A stretch of 64,000 nucleotides of DNA, from NCBI RefSeq assembly GCF_000020485.1, contig NC_011899.1:2140501-2204500 (forward strand), given 5' to 3'. Within the stretch, counting starts at the first letter, position 1; every line of letters begins with the position of its first letter. This document shows positions 44,458-54,126 of this stretch, one piece after another. This DNA comes from Halothermothrix orenii H 168 (lineage in GTDB: Bacteria > Bacillota > Halanaerobiia > Halanaerobiales > Halothermotrichaceae). A model generated the notes under the pieces. It was not told the DNA's origin and made no database searches. It worked only from the letters and a program-made list of their open reading frames with translations. The translations under genes and the position numbers were made by a program.

Positions 44458-45252
44458 TTATAAATAATTTTCTAAAAAACCCCTGACAGTACTGATAGGA
44501 ATAGCAAAACCTATGCCAAATCCCTGCCTTATAATAGCAGTATTTATACCTATAACCTGACCCTGATCATTTAAGAGAGGGCCACCACTGTTTCCGGGAT
44601 TTATGGCAACATCTACCTGAATCAGGTTTCTTAACTTCTGTCCATTTTCTGTATATATATTCCTGTTGAGGGCACTTACCACTCCAACAGTCAGGGTATT
44701 TTCTAACCCGAGGGGATAGCCCAGAGCAATAACAAGTTCACCGGCCCTCAACCGACGAGAGGTTGATAATTCAAGAAAGGGTAATTCCTTTTCATTAATC
44801 TTTATTAAAGCCAGGTCATTTTTAGCATCGGCTCCAACCATTTTTCCTGAATAGACCTTCTCCCTGTCGGGGATCACTACACTTATTTTCTCAGCTCCCT
44901 GAACCACATGGTAATTTGTTAATATATAACCTGTATCAGTAATTATAAACCCCGACCCAAACCTCTGCTCACTTTTTAAAAAAAGAAACGAAGGCTTTTT
45001 TCCAGTAGTTATTTTAACCACGGCCCGGGACACATTTTTTGAGATTTCAGTTATATTACCCCTGCTTTTTACCTTATTCTCAGACTCATCTTCAAAGATA
45101 ATGGGTATTCTCTTAACACCGGGTCCTTTAAACATTGATGGGAAGACAAAGTAAATGATTAATATACCTGCTAACAGAGCAATAATTACAAACCAGAGAA
45201 ACGAATACCAGTTAATCTTCTTTCTATTATTTTTGTTAAACAAGGAATCCAC
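44458..45252 (-). CDS. HtrA-like trypsin-type serine protease without PDZ domain
   Basis: Membrane-anchored protease of about 264 residues. One membrane segment at about residues 15-37 is followed by an extracytoplasmic trypsin-like domain with the catalytic histidine in TNYHVVQG, aspartate in NDLALIKI and serine in NPGNSGGPLL. Most HtrA/DegP proteins have a C-terminal PDZ domain; this one stops right after the protease domain (VRGFLENYL). GTG at 45252 has AGAGGTG before it, six bases away; the GTG at 45261 overlaps that site. It lies between yycJ and rlmH. Confidence 0.9.
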   Translation of the reverse strand: MDSLFNKNNRKKINWYSFLWFVIIALLAGILIIYFVFPSMFKGPGVKRIPIIFEDESENKVKSRGNITEISKNVSRAVVKITTGKKPSFLFLKSEQRFGSGFIITDTGYILTNYHVVQGAEKISVVIPDREKVYSGKMVGADAKNDLALIKINEKELPFLELSTSRRLRAGELVIALGYPLGLENTLTVGVVSALNRNIYTENGQKLRNLIQVDVAINPGNSGGPLLNDQGQVIGINTAIIRQGFGIGFAIPISTVRGFLENYL

Positions 45253-45267
45253 CGATGACACCTCTTT

Positions 45268-46059
45268 TTACCCCACCCTATAAAGGCGGGTAGGCTTTTC
45301 TCGATACGCAAAATCCACTTCAAGGTCTCTACCAATAATAAACCCTTCTTCCTCAAGACCATTTTTAACAGTTATATAGGCCAATTCCGGTATATTATTA
45401 TCTTGACTTAGATGAGCCAATAATATGCGGGGAAAGTTATCTTCTATTAATTCTGGTAATATGGCAGCCGTATCGTCATTGGAAAGATGGCCCTGTGCAC
45501 TCCTGATTCGCTTTTTTAAAAACCAGGGGTAGGAACCGGTCATCAACATATCGAGGTCATGATTGGCCTCGATAATAAGAAGGTCTGAACCTTTAAGGTA
45601 TGCTTTAGCTTCATCTGGCATTATACCCATATCTGTGGCCAGCCCCAGTTTTAAATTTCTGCATTTAAATACAAAACCGACCGGGTCTTCGGCATCATGG
45701 GAAGATGAAAAAGGAATTACCCCCAGATTACCGATTGAAAAATCCCCATCAAATATTTTACAGTTATTACTTTTTATTTCACCGAGACAGGGTTCAGCTG
45801 CCTTCCAGGTAAGTTCATTGGCAAATACAGGAATATCGTACCTCCTTGATAATATTCCAACCCCTTTAATATGGTCCTTATGTTCATGGGTAACCAGTAT
45901 GGCATCTATATTCCCAGGATCCACCCCTACTTTTTTTAATCTTCTGGCTATCTCTTTACCACTTAACCCGGCGTCAACCAGGATATTAACCTTTCCATCT
46001 GTAATATAAACACAATTTCCTGAACTACCACTGGCCAGAACCGATACATTAACACTCAT
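45268..46059 (-). CDS. MBL-fold metallohydrolase, YycJ/WalJ type
   Basis: Metallo-beta-lactamase fold of about 263 residues. The zinc motif is VTHEHKDHIKG (HxHxDH), and GLSGKEIARRLKKVGVDP, SSHDAEDPVGFVF and SDLLIIEANHD, LLAHLSQDNN follow in the order of the YycJ family, thought to be a 5'-to-3' exonuclease linked to DNA metabolism. ATG at 46059 stands behind GGAGTG; a GTG at 46068 lies inside it. First gene of the yycJ-htrA-rlmH string. Confidence 0.92.
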   Translation of the reverse strand: MSVNVSVLASGSSGNCVYITDGKVNILVDAGLSGKEIARRLKKVGVDPGNIDAILVTHEHKDHIKGVGILSRRYDIPVFANELTWKAAEPCLGEIKSNNCKIFDGDFSIGNLGVIPFSSSHDAEDPVGFVFKCRNLKLGLATDMGIMPDEAKAYLKGSDLLIIEANHDLDMLMTGSYPWFLKKRIRSAQGHLSNDDTAAILPELIEDNFPRILLAHLSQDNNIPELAYITVKNGLEEEGFIIGRDLEVDFAYREKPTRLYRVG

Positions 46060-46215
46060 AAAATTCACTCCAATATTTGCAGGATTTTATAAAGAAAAAA
46101 CAGAATTATTTATTTAAATCAAATAAAATTTATTATAAAATAAGTAACACCGGTAAATTTATGAAACCAGTATAATTAAAATAAATATATAATACCACTT
46201 AGGAGGTTACACAAT

Positions 46216-47235
46216 ATGATAAAAGTAATGGTTGTAGATGACTCTGCCTTTATAAGGCAAATTATGAAAAAAACCATTAATCAGGAAGACGATATTGAAG
46301 TTATTGCTGTTGCCAGAAATGGTCAGGAATGTCTCGACCTGATTGAAGAAAAACACCCTGACGTAATCACTCTGGACATTGATATGCCCGGTAAAGACGG
46401 GCTGGAAATACTTAAAGTATTAATGGATAAATACAGTAATATTCCTGTTATTATGTTAAGTGCTATTGACAACCGGGATACAGTTATGAAAGCCCTGAAA
46501 CTGGGGGCCTTTGACTTTATTCCAAAACCCTCCGGGAACATTTCTTTAAATATTAATGATGTTTCAAAACAGTTAATAACTAAAATAAAGGCCGCAGCAG
46601 GCAGTAATATATCCTGTAGTAAGCAGGGTAAGCAAAAGGCCACTGAATTTGATCATAAGCCAGGAGATTTCCCGGTTATTGCCATCGGTAGCTCCTCGGG
46701 AGGGCCAAAGGCCCTGAAAGAAATACTACCTGTTTTTCCGAACAATCTAAAGGCAGCTCTGGTAGTTGTCCAACATATGCCACCCGGTTTTACAGCGTCT
46801 CTGGCCAAAAGGTTACATCAGGAGTCGAAGATTACCGTAAAAGAAGCCAGCGAATATGATTATCTGCAACCGGGGGTAGCCCTGATAGCCCCGGGGGGCT
46901 ATCACCTGGAATTTAATCCTGAAGGAAGAGTTGTTTTAAACCAGAAACCACCGAAATGGGGTGTCCGTCCCTGTGTAGATTATATGCTCAAATCGGTAGC
47001 AGACATTTATAAAGAACGGGTCATCGGAATAATTTTAACCGGCATGGGCAGAGACGGGGCTGAAGGCATGAAACAGGTAAAAAAATATAATGGTTATGGA
47101 ATTGTTGAGGATAAAAGCACTGCCCTCGTTTATGGAATGCCCGGAGCTACTATTGAAGCCAGAGCTTATGATGAAATTCTTCCCCTTCATCAAATACCAT
47201 TAAAAATAATAGACTTAATAGAAAGGAGAAAATAA
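46216..47235 (+). CDS. cheB: Chemotaxis response regulator / protein-glutamate methylesterase
   Basis: 339 residues with the receiver domain first (VVDDSAFIRQ, phosphorylated D54 in LDIDMPG) and the esterase domain from about residue 155: the active serine in IGSSSGGPKAL, histidine in VVQHMPPGFTASLAKRL and aspartate in LTGMGRDGAEGM. It removes methyl groups from chemoreceptors such as the one at 3400-5484. AGGAGGT precedes the ATG. It overlaps cheR by one base. Confidence 0.97.
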   Translation: MIKVMVVDDSAFIRQIMKKTINQEDDIEVIAVARNGQECLDLIEEKHPDVITLDIDMPGKDGLEILKVLMDKYSNIPVIMLSAIDNRDTVMKALKLGAFDFIPKPSGNISLNINDVSKQLITKIKAAAGSNISCSKQGKQKATEFDHKPGDFPVIAIGSSSGGPKALKEILPVFPNNLKAALVVVQHMPPGFTASLAKRLHQESKITVKEASEYDYLQPGVALIAPGGYHLEFNPEGRVVLNQKPPKWGVRPCVDYMLKSVADIYKERVIGIILTGMGRDGAEGMKQVKKYNGYGIVEDKSTALVYGMPGATIEARAYDEILPLHQIPLKIIDLIERRK

Positions 47236-48026
47236 TGGGCCTGAGTTTCAACGAATTTAAAGATGAAGCAATTAAAATTCTGAACATTGATCTTGATAGT
47301 TATAAAATAAAAAGGGTAAAAAGGCGGACCGACAGCCTGATGCGCCGCCACAACATTAAAACCTATGACGACTGCCTGGAGCTTATAAAAAGAGATACAG
47401 ATTTCAGGGCAGCCTATTTAAACCATTTTACCATAAATACCTCGGAGTTTTTTAGAAACCCCGAAAACTTTGATTACTTACGTGATAAAGTCCTCCCCGG
47501 TCTTTTTAATAAACAGGAAAAAGTCAAAATATGGAGTGCCCCCTGTTCCAATGGGGCAGAACCTTATAGTATTGCTATCATCCTGGAAGAAATGAATATC
47601 AAGCCTCATCGCTACGAAATCCTGGCCAGTGATATTGACCCGGATATTTTAGAAATGGCCAGGACCGGTATATACAGTAATAATATACTACAAAACGTTT
47701 CCCCTGAATTACTTAAAAAATATTTCTCTCCTGTTCAGAAAAATAGTAACAGCAAATATCAACTGACTAAAGATATTATTAACCGGGTGACTTTTGAAAG
47801 AAAGGACCTCCTTAAAGAAAACTATTCCTCTGACTGGGATTTGATATTAAGCCGAAATTTCTTTATTTATCTAACCAGGGAAGTCAAAGAAAGATTAACC
47901 AGGAAATTTACCATGGCCCTCAAACCAGGTGGCTATTTGTTTCTGGGGAATACAGAATTTATCTTTGACCCCAGAAGATATGGCCTGACAAAACTGTATT
48001 CTTCTTTTTATAAAAAGGAAGACTAG
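47235..48026 (+). CDS. cheR: Chemotaxis protein methyltransferase
   Basis: SAM-dependent enzyme of 263 residues that methylates receptor glutamates. The short N-terminal helical domain (RRTDSLMRRHNIKTYDDCL) precedes the catalytic domain with WSAPCSNGAEPYSIAI and ILASDIDPDILEMARTGIY, then LILSRNFFIYLTREV. Its start codon shares a base with the cheB stop. Its stop TAG and that of the convergent rex gene fall on the same CTAG palindrome. No other che genes are in view. Confidence 0.96.
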   Translation: MGLSFNEFKDEAIKILNIDLDSYKIKRVKRRTDSLMRRHNIKTYDDCLELIKRDTDFRAAYLNHFTINTSEFFRNPENFDYLRDKVLPGLFNKQEKVKIWSAPCSNGAEPYSIAIILEEMNIKPHRYEILASDIDPDILEMARTGIYSNNILQNVSPELLKKYFSPVQKNSNSKYQLTKDIINRVTFERKDLLKENYSSDWDLILSRNFFIYLTREVKERLTRKFTMALKPGGYLFLGNTEFIFDPRRYGLTKLYSSFYKKED

Positions 48027-48670
48027 GCATCAAGTTTATCCTGCCAGCTTAAATGGTAGATTAAACTAACAATCCCGACCGCAAGGTCTTCATTCCTGAC
48101 AACAATTTCATCAGGGACAACAATCCGGGTGGGGGCAAAGTTCCAGATGGCTTTAATCCCCGCCCTTACCAGTTTATCAGCTACTTCCTGGGCAGCACTG
48201 GCCGGTACAGTAATTATCCCCAGGTTAATGTTACCTTCCTCCACTACTTTATCCAGATCTTTCATGCTCTCAACCGTAATAGGACCAATTCTATTACCAA
48301 TTTTATCGAGGTCAACATCAAGAACATTTGTTATCTTTAAACCCATTTTTTCGAAACCTTCATAATTTACCAGGGCCCGGCCCAGGTTACCGGCCCCTAT
48401 TAATACAGCAGGCCATGTCTTATTTACCCCCAGAATCTTTCCGATAGATTTTTTCAGGTCATGGACATCATAACCGACACCACGTCGCCCAAATTCACCA
48501 TAGTATGATAAATCCTTTCTTACCTGGGTAGAAGGAATACCGAGCCGACCACCAAGCTCTTTTGATGAAATAACTTCAATGTTCTCAAATGTAAGTAATT
48601 TATCCAGACACCTGTAATAAAGGGGTAACCTTTCTATAGTTGCCTTGGGTATAGAATCTATATTCTTCAT
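48023..48670 (-). CDS. rex: Redox-sensing transcriptional repressor Rex
   Basis: NADH/NAD+ sensor of 215 residues. The N-terminal winged helix (TIERLPLYYR, LGIPSTQVRKDLSYYG) binds DNA; the Rossmann domain has GAGNLGRAL at residues 92-100 and a C-terminal helix for domain swapping. In anaerobic Firmicutes it controls fermentation genes such as alcohol dehydrogenases; the iron-type adh at 50998-52161 is a plausible target, though no Rex site was found by eye. AAAGGAG precedes the ATG. Confidence 0.97.
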   Translation of the reverse strand: MKNIDSIPKATIERLPLYYRCLDKLLTFENIEVISSKELGGRLGIPSTQVRKDLSYYGEFGRRGVGYDVHDLKKSIGKILGVNKTWPAVLIGAGNLGRALVNYEGFEKMGLKITNVLDVDLDKIGNRIGPITVESMKDLDKVVEEGNINLGIITVPASAAQEVADKLVRAGIKAIWNFAPTRIVVPDEIVVRNEDLAVGIVSLIYHLSWQDKLDA

Positions 48671-48877
48671 GACTCCACTCCTTTCAAACCTTCCTTCTTA
48701 AACGTCCAGTATGCCAGATAGGCAAGGGAAAATTTATCAAAATTATCATTAAAATTATACCATACAAGGTAATTAGCTGCAATAAATGAGCTTATACCAA
48801 ATAAAATTCTGATAACCCCGGGTCAGACCCAACCATTTGAAAAATCATCATGGTACCAGTATAATCATCGATATTAA

Positions 48878-48911
48878 AAACCCACCATCCACAGAAAAGG
48901 CTGGTGGGTTT
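48878..48911 (-). terminator. Terminator of metG
   Basis: Arms AAACCCACCA and TGGTGGGTTT with a 14-base loop and further T on the minus strand, 28 bases after the stop codon. Confidence 0.9.
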
Positions 48912-48938
48912 TAAACTCTACTTCCTGAAAAAGTTTAA

Positions 48939-50900
48939 CTATTTTACCTGACTACCACTGGATATATCCTTCTCAACTGTAGTCAGAGTTAATTCACCAC
49001 TGTCATTGGAGGCAGCCAGCACCATACCTTCTGATTTTACCCCAAAAATAGTAGCCGGTTCAAGATTAGCCACCAGGATTACTTTTTTACCAACAAGTTC
49101 CTCAGGATTATAGTGTTTGGCTATACCGGCAACCACCTGTCTTTCCTCGTCTCCCAGAGACACTTTTAGCTTTAAGAGCTTATTACTCCCCTCTATTTTT
49201 TCTGCTTCCTTGACCTCAGCTACCCTTAAATCAAGTTTAGTAAAATCATTAAACGAAATAGTTCCTGTATTTTTATCCTGTTCTGCCATATCATTACCTC
49301 CTTTTCCTTTATTATCACTGGTTTCCTTATTTTCATTGTTGTTCAGTCTTTCAAAATATTCTTCTATATCAATCCTGGGATAAATCGGTTTACCCTTTTT
49401 TACTTTTCTTCCCGGAGATAGTAGACCCCATTGTTTTAAATCACTCCATGATGCTTTCTCTATTAAATCCCTGGCATTAATCTGTTCACCAATCATGTAT
49501 GGTGTTTCCACCAGAAATGGTTTCAGCATACCGGCAATAATTCTCAGGGCCTCAATTAAATTATACAGAACAGTCCCCAACCGGTCTTTTTTATCCTCAT
49601 CCCGGGCCAGAATCCACGGGGTTGTCTGGTCTATATACTTATTACTTCTCCTGATAAAATTCCATAATGACTCCAGAGCTACTGCATATTTGAGGTTGTC
49701 CATACTGTTATCAATTTCATCCAGGGTTTTCAGGGCATAATTCTTAAGGTCTTTATCCACCTCTTTCTCAACACCTGGTTCAGGTATTACCCCGTCAAAG
49801 TACTTATCAACCATAGTAACAGTCCGGTGCAGAAGATTCCCGAGGTCATTGGCCAGATCAGAATTAATTCTCTTAATTAAAGCCTCAGTTGAGTATGTCC
49901 CGTCCTGGCCAAAAGCAACTTCACGTAACAGATAATACCTTATCGGGTCTACCCCGAAATCATCTATAAGTTTATTGGGATCAACAACATTCCCCTTAGA
50001 TTTTGACATCTTCCCGGTTTCAGTTAAAAGCCAGCCATGGCCGAACACCTTTTTAGGTAAGGGCAGGTCGAGGGCCATTAAAATTATAGGCCAGATAATG
50101 GTATGGAATCTCAGAATATCCTTACCAACAATATGGACATCAGCCGGCCAGTAATGATTAAACTTTTTATCATCAGATAAATACCCAATAGCGCTTATAT
50201 AATTACTTAAGGCATCAAACCACACATAGATAACATGATCATCATCTATGGGAACCGGTATTCCCCAGTCAAAGGTTGTTCGGGAAACACTGAGGTCTTC
50301 AAGGCCAGATTCAATGAAATTTATCATTTCTTTACGACGGCTTTCAGGTTGAATAAATTCCGGGTGTTTTTTAATATGTTCCAGAAGACGGTCAGCATAT
50401 TTACTTAATTTAAAGAAATAGCTCTCTTCTTCTACCCATTCAACCGGACGTCCACAGTCAGGACAGACCTTTTCCCCTTCTAACTGCCTTTCAGTCCAGA
50501 AAGTTTCACAGGGAGTACAGTACCATCCTTCATATTTCCCTTTATAAATATCTCCCTTCTCATATATCTTTTTGAAAATCTCCTGGACCACCTTTTCATG
50601 GTCAGGGTTGGTTGTCCTGATAAAGTAATCATAATCCACCCCAAGTCTCTTCCATAAATCCTTAAAAGTAGCAACAATTTCATCAACATATTCTCCGGGT
50701 TTTTTACCCGCTTCACTTGCTTTTCTCTCAATCTTCTGACCATGTTCATCAGAACCTGTCAAAAACATGGTATCATAATCCTGCATCTCTTTGAATTTGG
50801 CCAGAGTATCAGCTGCTACAGTGGTATAGGCATGACCAATGTGTAATCTGTCACTGGGATAGTAAATAGGAGTTGTCACATAAAATGTTTTTTCGGACAT
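48939..50900 (-). CDS. metG: Methionyl-tRNA synthetase
   Basis: 653 residues. HIGHAYTTVAADTLA carries the HIGH motif, TGKMSKSKGN the KMSKS loop, and CTPCETFW/CPDCGRP four zinc-binding cysteines. After residue about 545 a lysine/asparagine-rich linker leads to a C-terminal tRNA-binding domain (FTKLDLRVAEVKEAE). ATG at 50900 is used behind AAGGAGAT; an ATG at 50909 is inside that site. The 90-base upstream gap leaves no room for a T-box, unlike many Firmicutes synthetase genes. It lies near rsmI, trmN6, yabA, ricT, holB and tmk as in the Bacillus origin region. Confidence 0.97.
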   Translation of the reverse strand: MSEKTFYVTTPIYYPSDRLHIGHAYTTVAADTLAKFKEMQDYDTMFLTGSDEHGQKIERKASEAGKKPGEYVDEIVATFKDLWKRLGVDYDYFIRTTNPDHEKVVQEIFKKIYEKGDIYKGKYEGWYCTPCETFWTERQLEGEKVCPDCGRPVEWVEEESYFFKLSKYADRLLEHIKKHPEFIQPESRRKEMINFIESGLEDLSVSRTTFDWGIPVPIDDDHVIYVWFDALSNYISAIGYLSDDKKFNHYWPADVHIVGKDILRFHTIIWPIILMALDLPLPKKVFGHGWLLTETGKMSKSKGNVVDPNKLIDDFGVDPIRYYLLREVAFGQDGTYSTEALIKRINSDLANDLGNLLHRTVTMVDKYFDGVIPEPGVEKEVDKDLKNYALKTLDEIDNSMDNLKYAVALESLWNFIRRSNKYIDQTTPWILARDEDKKDRLGTVLYNLIEALRIIAGMLKPFLVETPYMIGEQINARDLIEKASWSDLKQWGLLSPGRKVKKGKPIYPRIDIEEYFERLNNNENKETSDNKGKGGNDMAEQDKNTGTISFNDFTKLDLRVAEVKEAEKIEGSNKLLKLKVSLGDEERQVVAGIAKHYNPEELVGKKVILVANLEPATIFGVKSEGMVLAASNDSGELTLTTVEKDISSGSQVK

Positions 50901-50997
50901 GATATTCATCTCCTTTCCTTCACAATTCAGTTGTCTACAACATTATGCAAACATGTTAATGGATGCTTTCTATACCTCTTTCTCACTATACATTTTT

Positions 50998-52161
50998 CTA
51001 GAGACTCATTTTTAGAATCTGGTAGACATCATCTTTAGTGAGTTTTTTATACCCACCCAGTTCTTTATTAGAAACAGCACTCTCGGCCATTATTTCAAGT
51101 TTTTCTTCACCTATATTATAATCAGCAAGCCGGGAAGGGGCTCCCATCTCGTTAAACCACTGCCGGGTTTTCTCAATACCCTCCAGGGCAACTTCCCGGT
51201 CTGTTTTATCATCAGTTGAGACCCCGAAAACCCTGACCGCATACTGGACAAATTTATCGAGCCCTTCATCCATTACATACTTCATCCAGTTGGGAAAGAT
51301 TATAGCTAATCCTCCACCGTGGGGGATATCATAAAAAGCGCTGAGCTCATGTTCAATAGCATGAGAAGCCCAGTCGGTCTCCTTCCCCATAGCAATTAAC
51401 CCATTCAAAGCCATAGTACCACATAACATAATGTTGGCCCGGGCCTCATAATCTTCAGGATTATCGAGAACCTTCTTGCTTTCCTCCCTCAGAGTTATTA
51501 AAATACTCTCAGCCCACCTGTCCTGAACAGGGGTACCCGGAGTATGGCTAAAATACTGTTCATAGACATGAGCCGCAATATCGACAATACCGTAAACTGT
51601 ATGTTCCTCAGGAACTGTACAGGTATAAACGGGGTCAAGTATGGAAAATCTGGGGTTTACTGCCGGGGTATGTATAGCAAGTTTCTCATTAGTTTCAAGG
51701 TTAGAAATAACAGCGTTTCCGTTCATCTCAGTACCTGTCGCTGCCAGGGTTAAAACAGCCCCAACCGGAATAGCCTTATCAGGCTCTCCGTCCATAGTAA
51801 ACATCTCCCATGGGTCTCCATCGAACTTAACACCGGCGGCAATTGATTTAGCAGTGTCAATGGTACTCCCACCACCGACCCCGAGTACAAGGTCAACATT
51901 ATTTTCACGACAGATTTTAACACCTTCGCGAACCTTGTCTATTCGTGGATTGGGCTTGACCCCACTTACTTCATGGATGTCTATCCCATTTTCATTTAAA
52001 ATGCCAATAACCTCATCATAGAGCCCTATCCTCTTAACACTACCTCCCCCTGTAACCAGGAGAACAGAATTTCCAAATTTTTTTACCCTGTCTCCCAGTT
52101 GTTTAATCATGCCTTTACCAAATAAGAGCTCTGTAGGGTTATGAAAAGTAAAGTTATTCAT
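50998..52161 (-). CDS. Iron-containing alcohol dehydrogenase (butanol dehydrogenase type)
   Basis: 387-residue group III alcohol dehydrogenase. NAD(P) binding is at VTGGGSVKRIGLYDEV and GVGGGSTIDTAKSIA; the iron ligands are an aspartate and histidine in VDIAAHVYEQYF and two histidines in the HAIEHELSAFYDIPHGGGLA stretch. Relatives (BdhA, YqhD) reduce aldehydes with NADPH in fermentation. GAGGTG precedes the ATG. It lies between rsmI and metG on the same strand, an unusual insertion into the conserved core string, with short gaps (about 55 and 97 bases). Confidence 0.95.
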   Translation of the reverse strand: MNNFTFHNPTELLFGKGMIKQLGDRVKKFGNSVLLVTGGGSVKRIGLYDEVIGILNENGIDIHEVSGVKPNPRIDKVREGVKICRENNVDLVLGVGGGSTIDTAKSIAAGVKFDGDPWEMFTMDGEPDKAIPVGAVLTLAATGTEMNGNAVISNLETNEKLAIHTPAVNPRFSILDPVYTCTVPEEHTVYGIVDIAAHVYEQYFSHTPGTPVQDRWAESILITLREESKKVLDNPEDYEARANIMLCGTMALNGLIAMGKETDWASHAIEHELSAFYDIPHGGGLAIIFPNWMKYVMDEGLDKFVQYAVRVFGVSTDDKTDREVALEGIEKTRQWFNEMGAPSRLADYNIGEEKLEIMAESAVSNKELGGYKKLTKDDVYQILKMSL

Positions 52162-52216
52162 ATCACTTCACCTCTTTACTATATTATTCTAATTCTATAA
52201 AATTTAATTCTCCCTG

Positions 52217-53077
52217 TCAACGTTTTTCGGGCCTGGCTTTAATAACTACTGCTTTTTTATAAACCTCCTTTTTGGGGAGGCCTCTGACTCTGGAGACTTC
52301 TTTAATAGCCTTTTTCTTGGTATAACCCTTATCCATTAACATTTTAATATGATCTACTACACTTAATGATCCAAAATCCCTGCCAGTTTGATTCTCCTTT
52401 ACTCCCCCCTCGATTACTATTACAAGCTCTCCTTTTATCTTACGTTTAGTGGCTTCCTCTAAAAGTTCAGATGGAGTCCCGTACATCTTTTCCTCATAAA
52501 CCTTTGTTAACTCCCTGATTAAAGCAATTCTCCTCTCAGGAATATATGTATGTAAATCCCTTAAAGTCTTTTTTAAGCGATGCGGGGATTCATAAATAAT
52601 AATGGTCCTCTTTTCATTCTTTATATCTTTTAACCTTTCCTCCCTGGTTTTCCCTCTCCGGGGTAAAAACCCTTCAAAAACAAACCGGTCAGTATCAAAC
52701 CCTGAAACAACAAGGGCACTAACAGCAGCTGTGGGACCGGGTACCGGAATAACCTTAAACCCCCTGTCTATCACCTTCTGGATCAATATTAAACCAGGAT
52801 CAGAAATGCCGGGCATTCCAGCATCACTGACCAGGGCTATCTTCTGACCTTCTTCCAGTTTATTTATTAATTCCTCTGATTTTTTCTCTTCATTGTGTTC
52901 GTGGTAACTTGTTAACGGGGTAGAAATATCATAATAATTTAATAATTTAACCGTGCGGCGGGTATCTTCAGCCGCAACTAAATCAACCTCCTTCAGGGTT
53001 TTTATAGCCCTGAAGGAGATATCCTCGAGGTTGCCCAGCGGAGTCCCACATATATATAGCTTCCCTATTTTATTCAT
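52217..53077 (-). CDS. rsmI: 16S rRNA (cytidine-1402-2'-O)-methyltransferase
   Basis: SAM-dependent tetrapyrrole-methylase fold, 286 residues. ICGTPLGNLEDISFRAIKTL, AAEDTRRTVKLLNYY, ALVSDAGMPGISDPG and VPGPTAAVSALVVSG follow in the order of the RsmI family. The ATG at 53077 stands behind GGGGATGAT; an earlier in-frame ATG at 53086 overlaps it. The start overlaps the trmN6 gene by eight bases, so the two RNA methylases are translationally coupled. Confidence 0.97.
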   Translation of the reverse strand: MNKIGKLYICGTPLGNLEDISFRAIKTLKEVDLVAAEDTRRTVKLLNYYDISTPLTSYHEHNEEKKSEELINKLEEGQKIALVSDAGMPGISDPGLILIQKVIDRGFKVIPVPGPTAAVSALVVSGFDTDRFVFEGFLPRRGKTREERLKDIKNEKRTIIIYESPHRLKKTLRDLHTYIPERRIALIRELTKVYEEKMYGTPSELLEEATKRKIKGELVIVIEGGVKENQTGRDFGSLSVVDHIKMLMDKGYTKKKAIKEVSRVRGLPKKEVYKKAVVIKARPEKR

Positions 53078-53810
53078 TATAATCATCCCCGCTGTAACCG
53101 TACATTCTCTTAACAGTATCAGTATACTCCTGAGTATTCCCTTTATAGACCACTAAATTGGGTTCAACCTCAAGACCGAGACCTCCCCCTTTTTTAGCCT
53201 CAATCAGAACGGTTTTGGGATTCAAATTTTCCCGGGACTGAACAAAACAGAGCCTTTTCGGCTCCAGTTTATTTTCCCTCATCAGGGTTATAATTTCCGG
53301 CAAACGCCAGGTCCTGTGAACCATGGCCATCCTTCCCCCCAGTCTTAAGACCCGGGAACCCTGTTTAATAACGTCTTTCAGGGTTATAAGTATTTCATGC
53401 CTGGCAATAGCCTTTTCCCTGTTTTTAGTAATCTTTCCCTTGTCAGGAGGCATATAGGGAGGGTTACAGACCACCAGATCAACACTTTCTAATTCTATAT
53501 AGTCATCTATCTCCTTTATATCCCCTTCGATAAATTCAATAATTTCTTCCAGCCCATTCATCCGGGCACTCTTTTTAGAAAGCTGAACCAATTCGGGGAG
53601 TATTTCCAGGCCAATAACCCGGCCAGGCTTCTGTTTGAAAGCCAAAAGCAGTGGAATTACTCCACTGCCACTACCCAGGTCAACAACAGATTCACCATCC
53701 TTAACCTTTACAAAATTGGCCAGGAGCACGGAATCTGTTCCAAATTTAAAATAATCTGTATCCTGTATAATCTGAAGTTTTCCCGGTATTAAATCATTTA
53801 CTTCTTCCAT
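53070..53810 (-). CDS. trmN6: tRNA1(Val) (adenine-37-N6)-methyltransferase family protein
   Basis: SAM-dependent methylase of 246 residues. VVDLGSGSGVIPLLLAFK is the SAM motif and VVCNPPYMPP the catalytic NPPY motif. DTDYFKFGTDSVLLANF at the start is typical of the YabB/TrmN6 group. It lies directly downstream of yabA (seven bases), in the yabA-yabB-rsmI order conserved in Bacillus. Confidence 0.93.
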   Translation of the reverse strand: MEEVNDLIPGKLQIIQDTDYFKFGTDSVLLANFVKVKDGESVVDLGSGSGVIPLLLAFKQKPGRVIGLEILPELVQLSKKSARMNGLEEIIEFIEGDIKEIDDYIELESVDLVVCNPPYMPPDKGKITKNREKAIARHEILITLKDVIKQGSRVLRLGGRMAMVHRTWRLPEIITLMRENKLEPKRLCFVQSRENLNPKTVLIEAKKGGGLGLEVEPNLVVYKGNTQEYTDTVKRMYGYSGDDYNE

Positions 53811-53817
53811 AATAGAA

Positions 53818-54126
53818 TTACTCCTCTATCTGGTTTTCTAACAACTGCAAACAAAAGAGACAGTCACCTTTTCTTTTTTCTCCAAAACTTAAATGACAGA
53901 CATGATAGCCTTCATTATAAAGATGGATAAGATTTGAATAACCTTCCCGGGATTGCTCATTCTTTCTGTCAAAAACAATCTTCTTCAACTCTTCATTCTC
54001 TTCCCGGAGAGTCTGATTCTCTTTATATAAATTGTAGGTTATATCCTTTAACTTCTGAAACTTAAAAGATAATTCCTCTATCTGTTCCTGAAAATAGGCC
54101 AGGGCACTCAGTATTTCCTCGTCCAT
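53818..54126 (-). CDS. yabA: Replication initiation control protein YabA
   Basis: 102 residues. A leucine-zipper coiled coil (about residues 5-55) is followed by a C-terminal zinc-binding domain with His and Cys ligands in HVCHLSFGEKRKGDCLFCLQLL (trimmed here by two at either end in effect; key residues His-x-Cys-His and Cys-x-x-Cys). YabA binds DnaA and the sliding clamp and restrains initiation. ATG at 54126 overlaps the ricT stop (TGATG). Its presence is of interest beside the two DnaA-box clusters at 20.0 and 23.2 kb. Confidence 0.93.
   Translation of the reverse strand: MDEEILSALAYFQEQIEELSFKFQKLKDITYNLYKENQTLREENEELKKIVFDRKNEQSREGYSNLIHLYNEGYHVCHLSFGEKRKGDCLFCLQLLENQIEE

Noticed and set aside
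44428-45261. htrA-like gene as a truncated pseudogene because it lacks PDZ
   Set aside because: The protease domain ends cleanly, the next gene starts 30 bases on as part of a conserved order, and PDZ-less relatives exist.
50901-50997. T-box or S-box leader of metG
   Set aside because: The gap to the upstream gene is about 90 bases and shows neither a specifier stem-loop nor the T-box motif.
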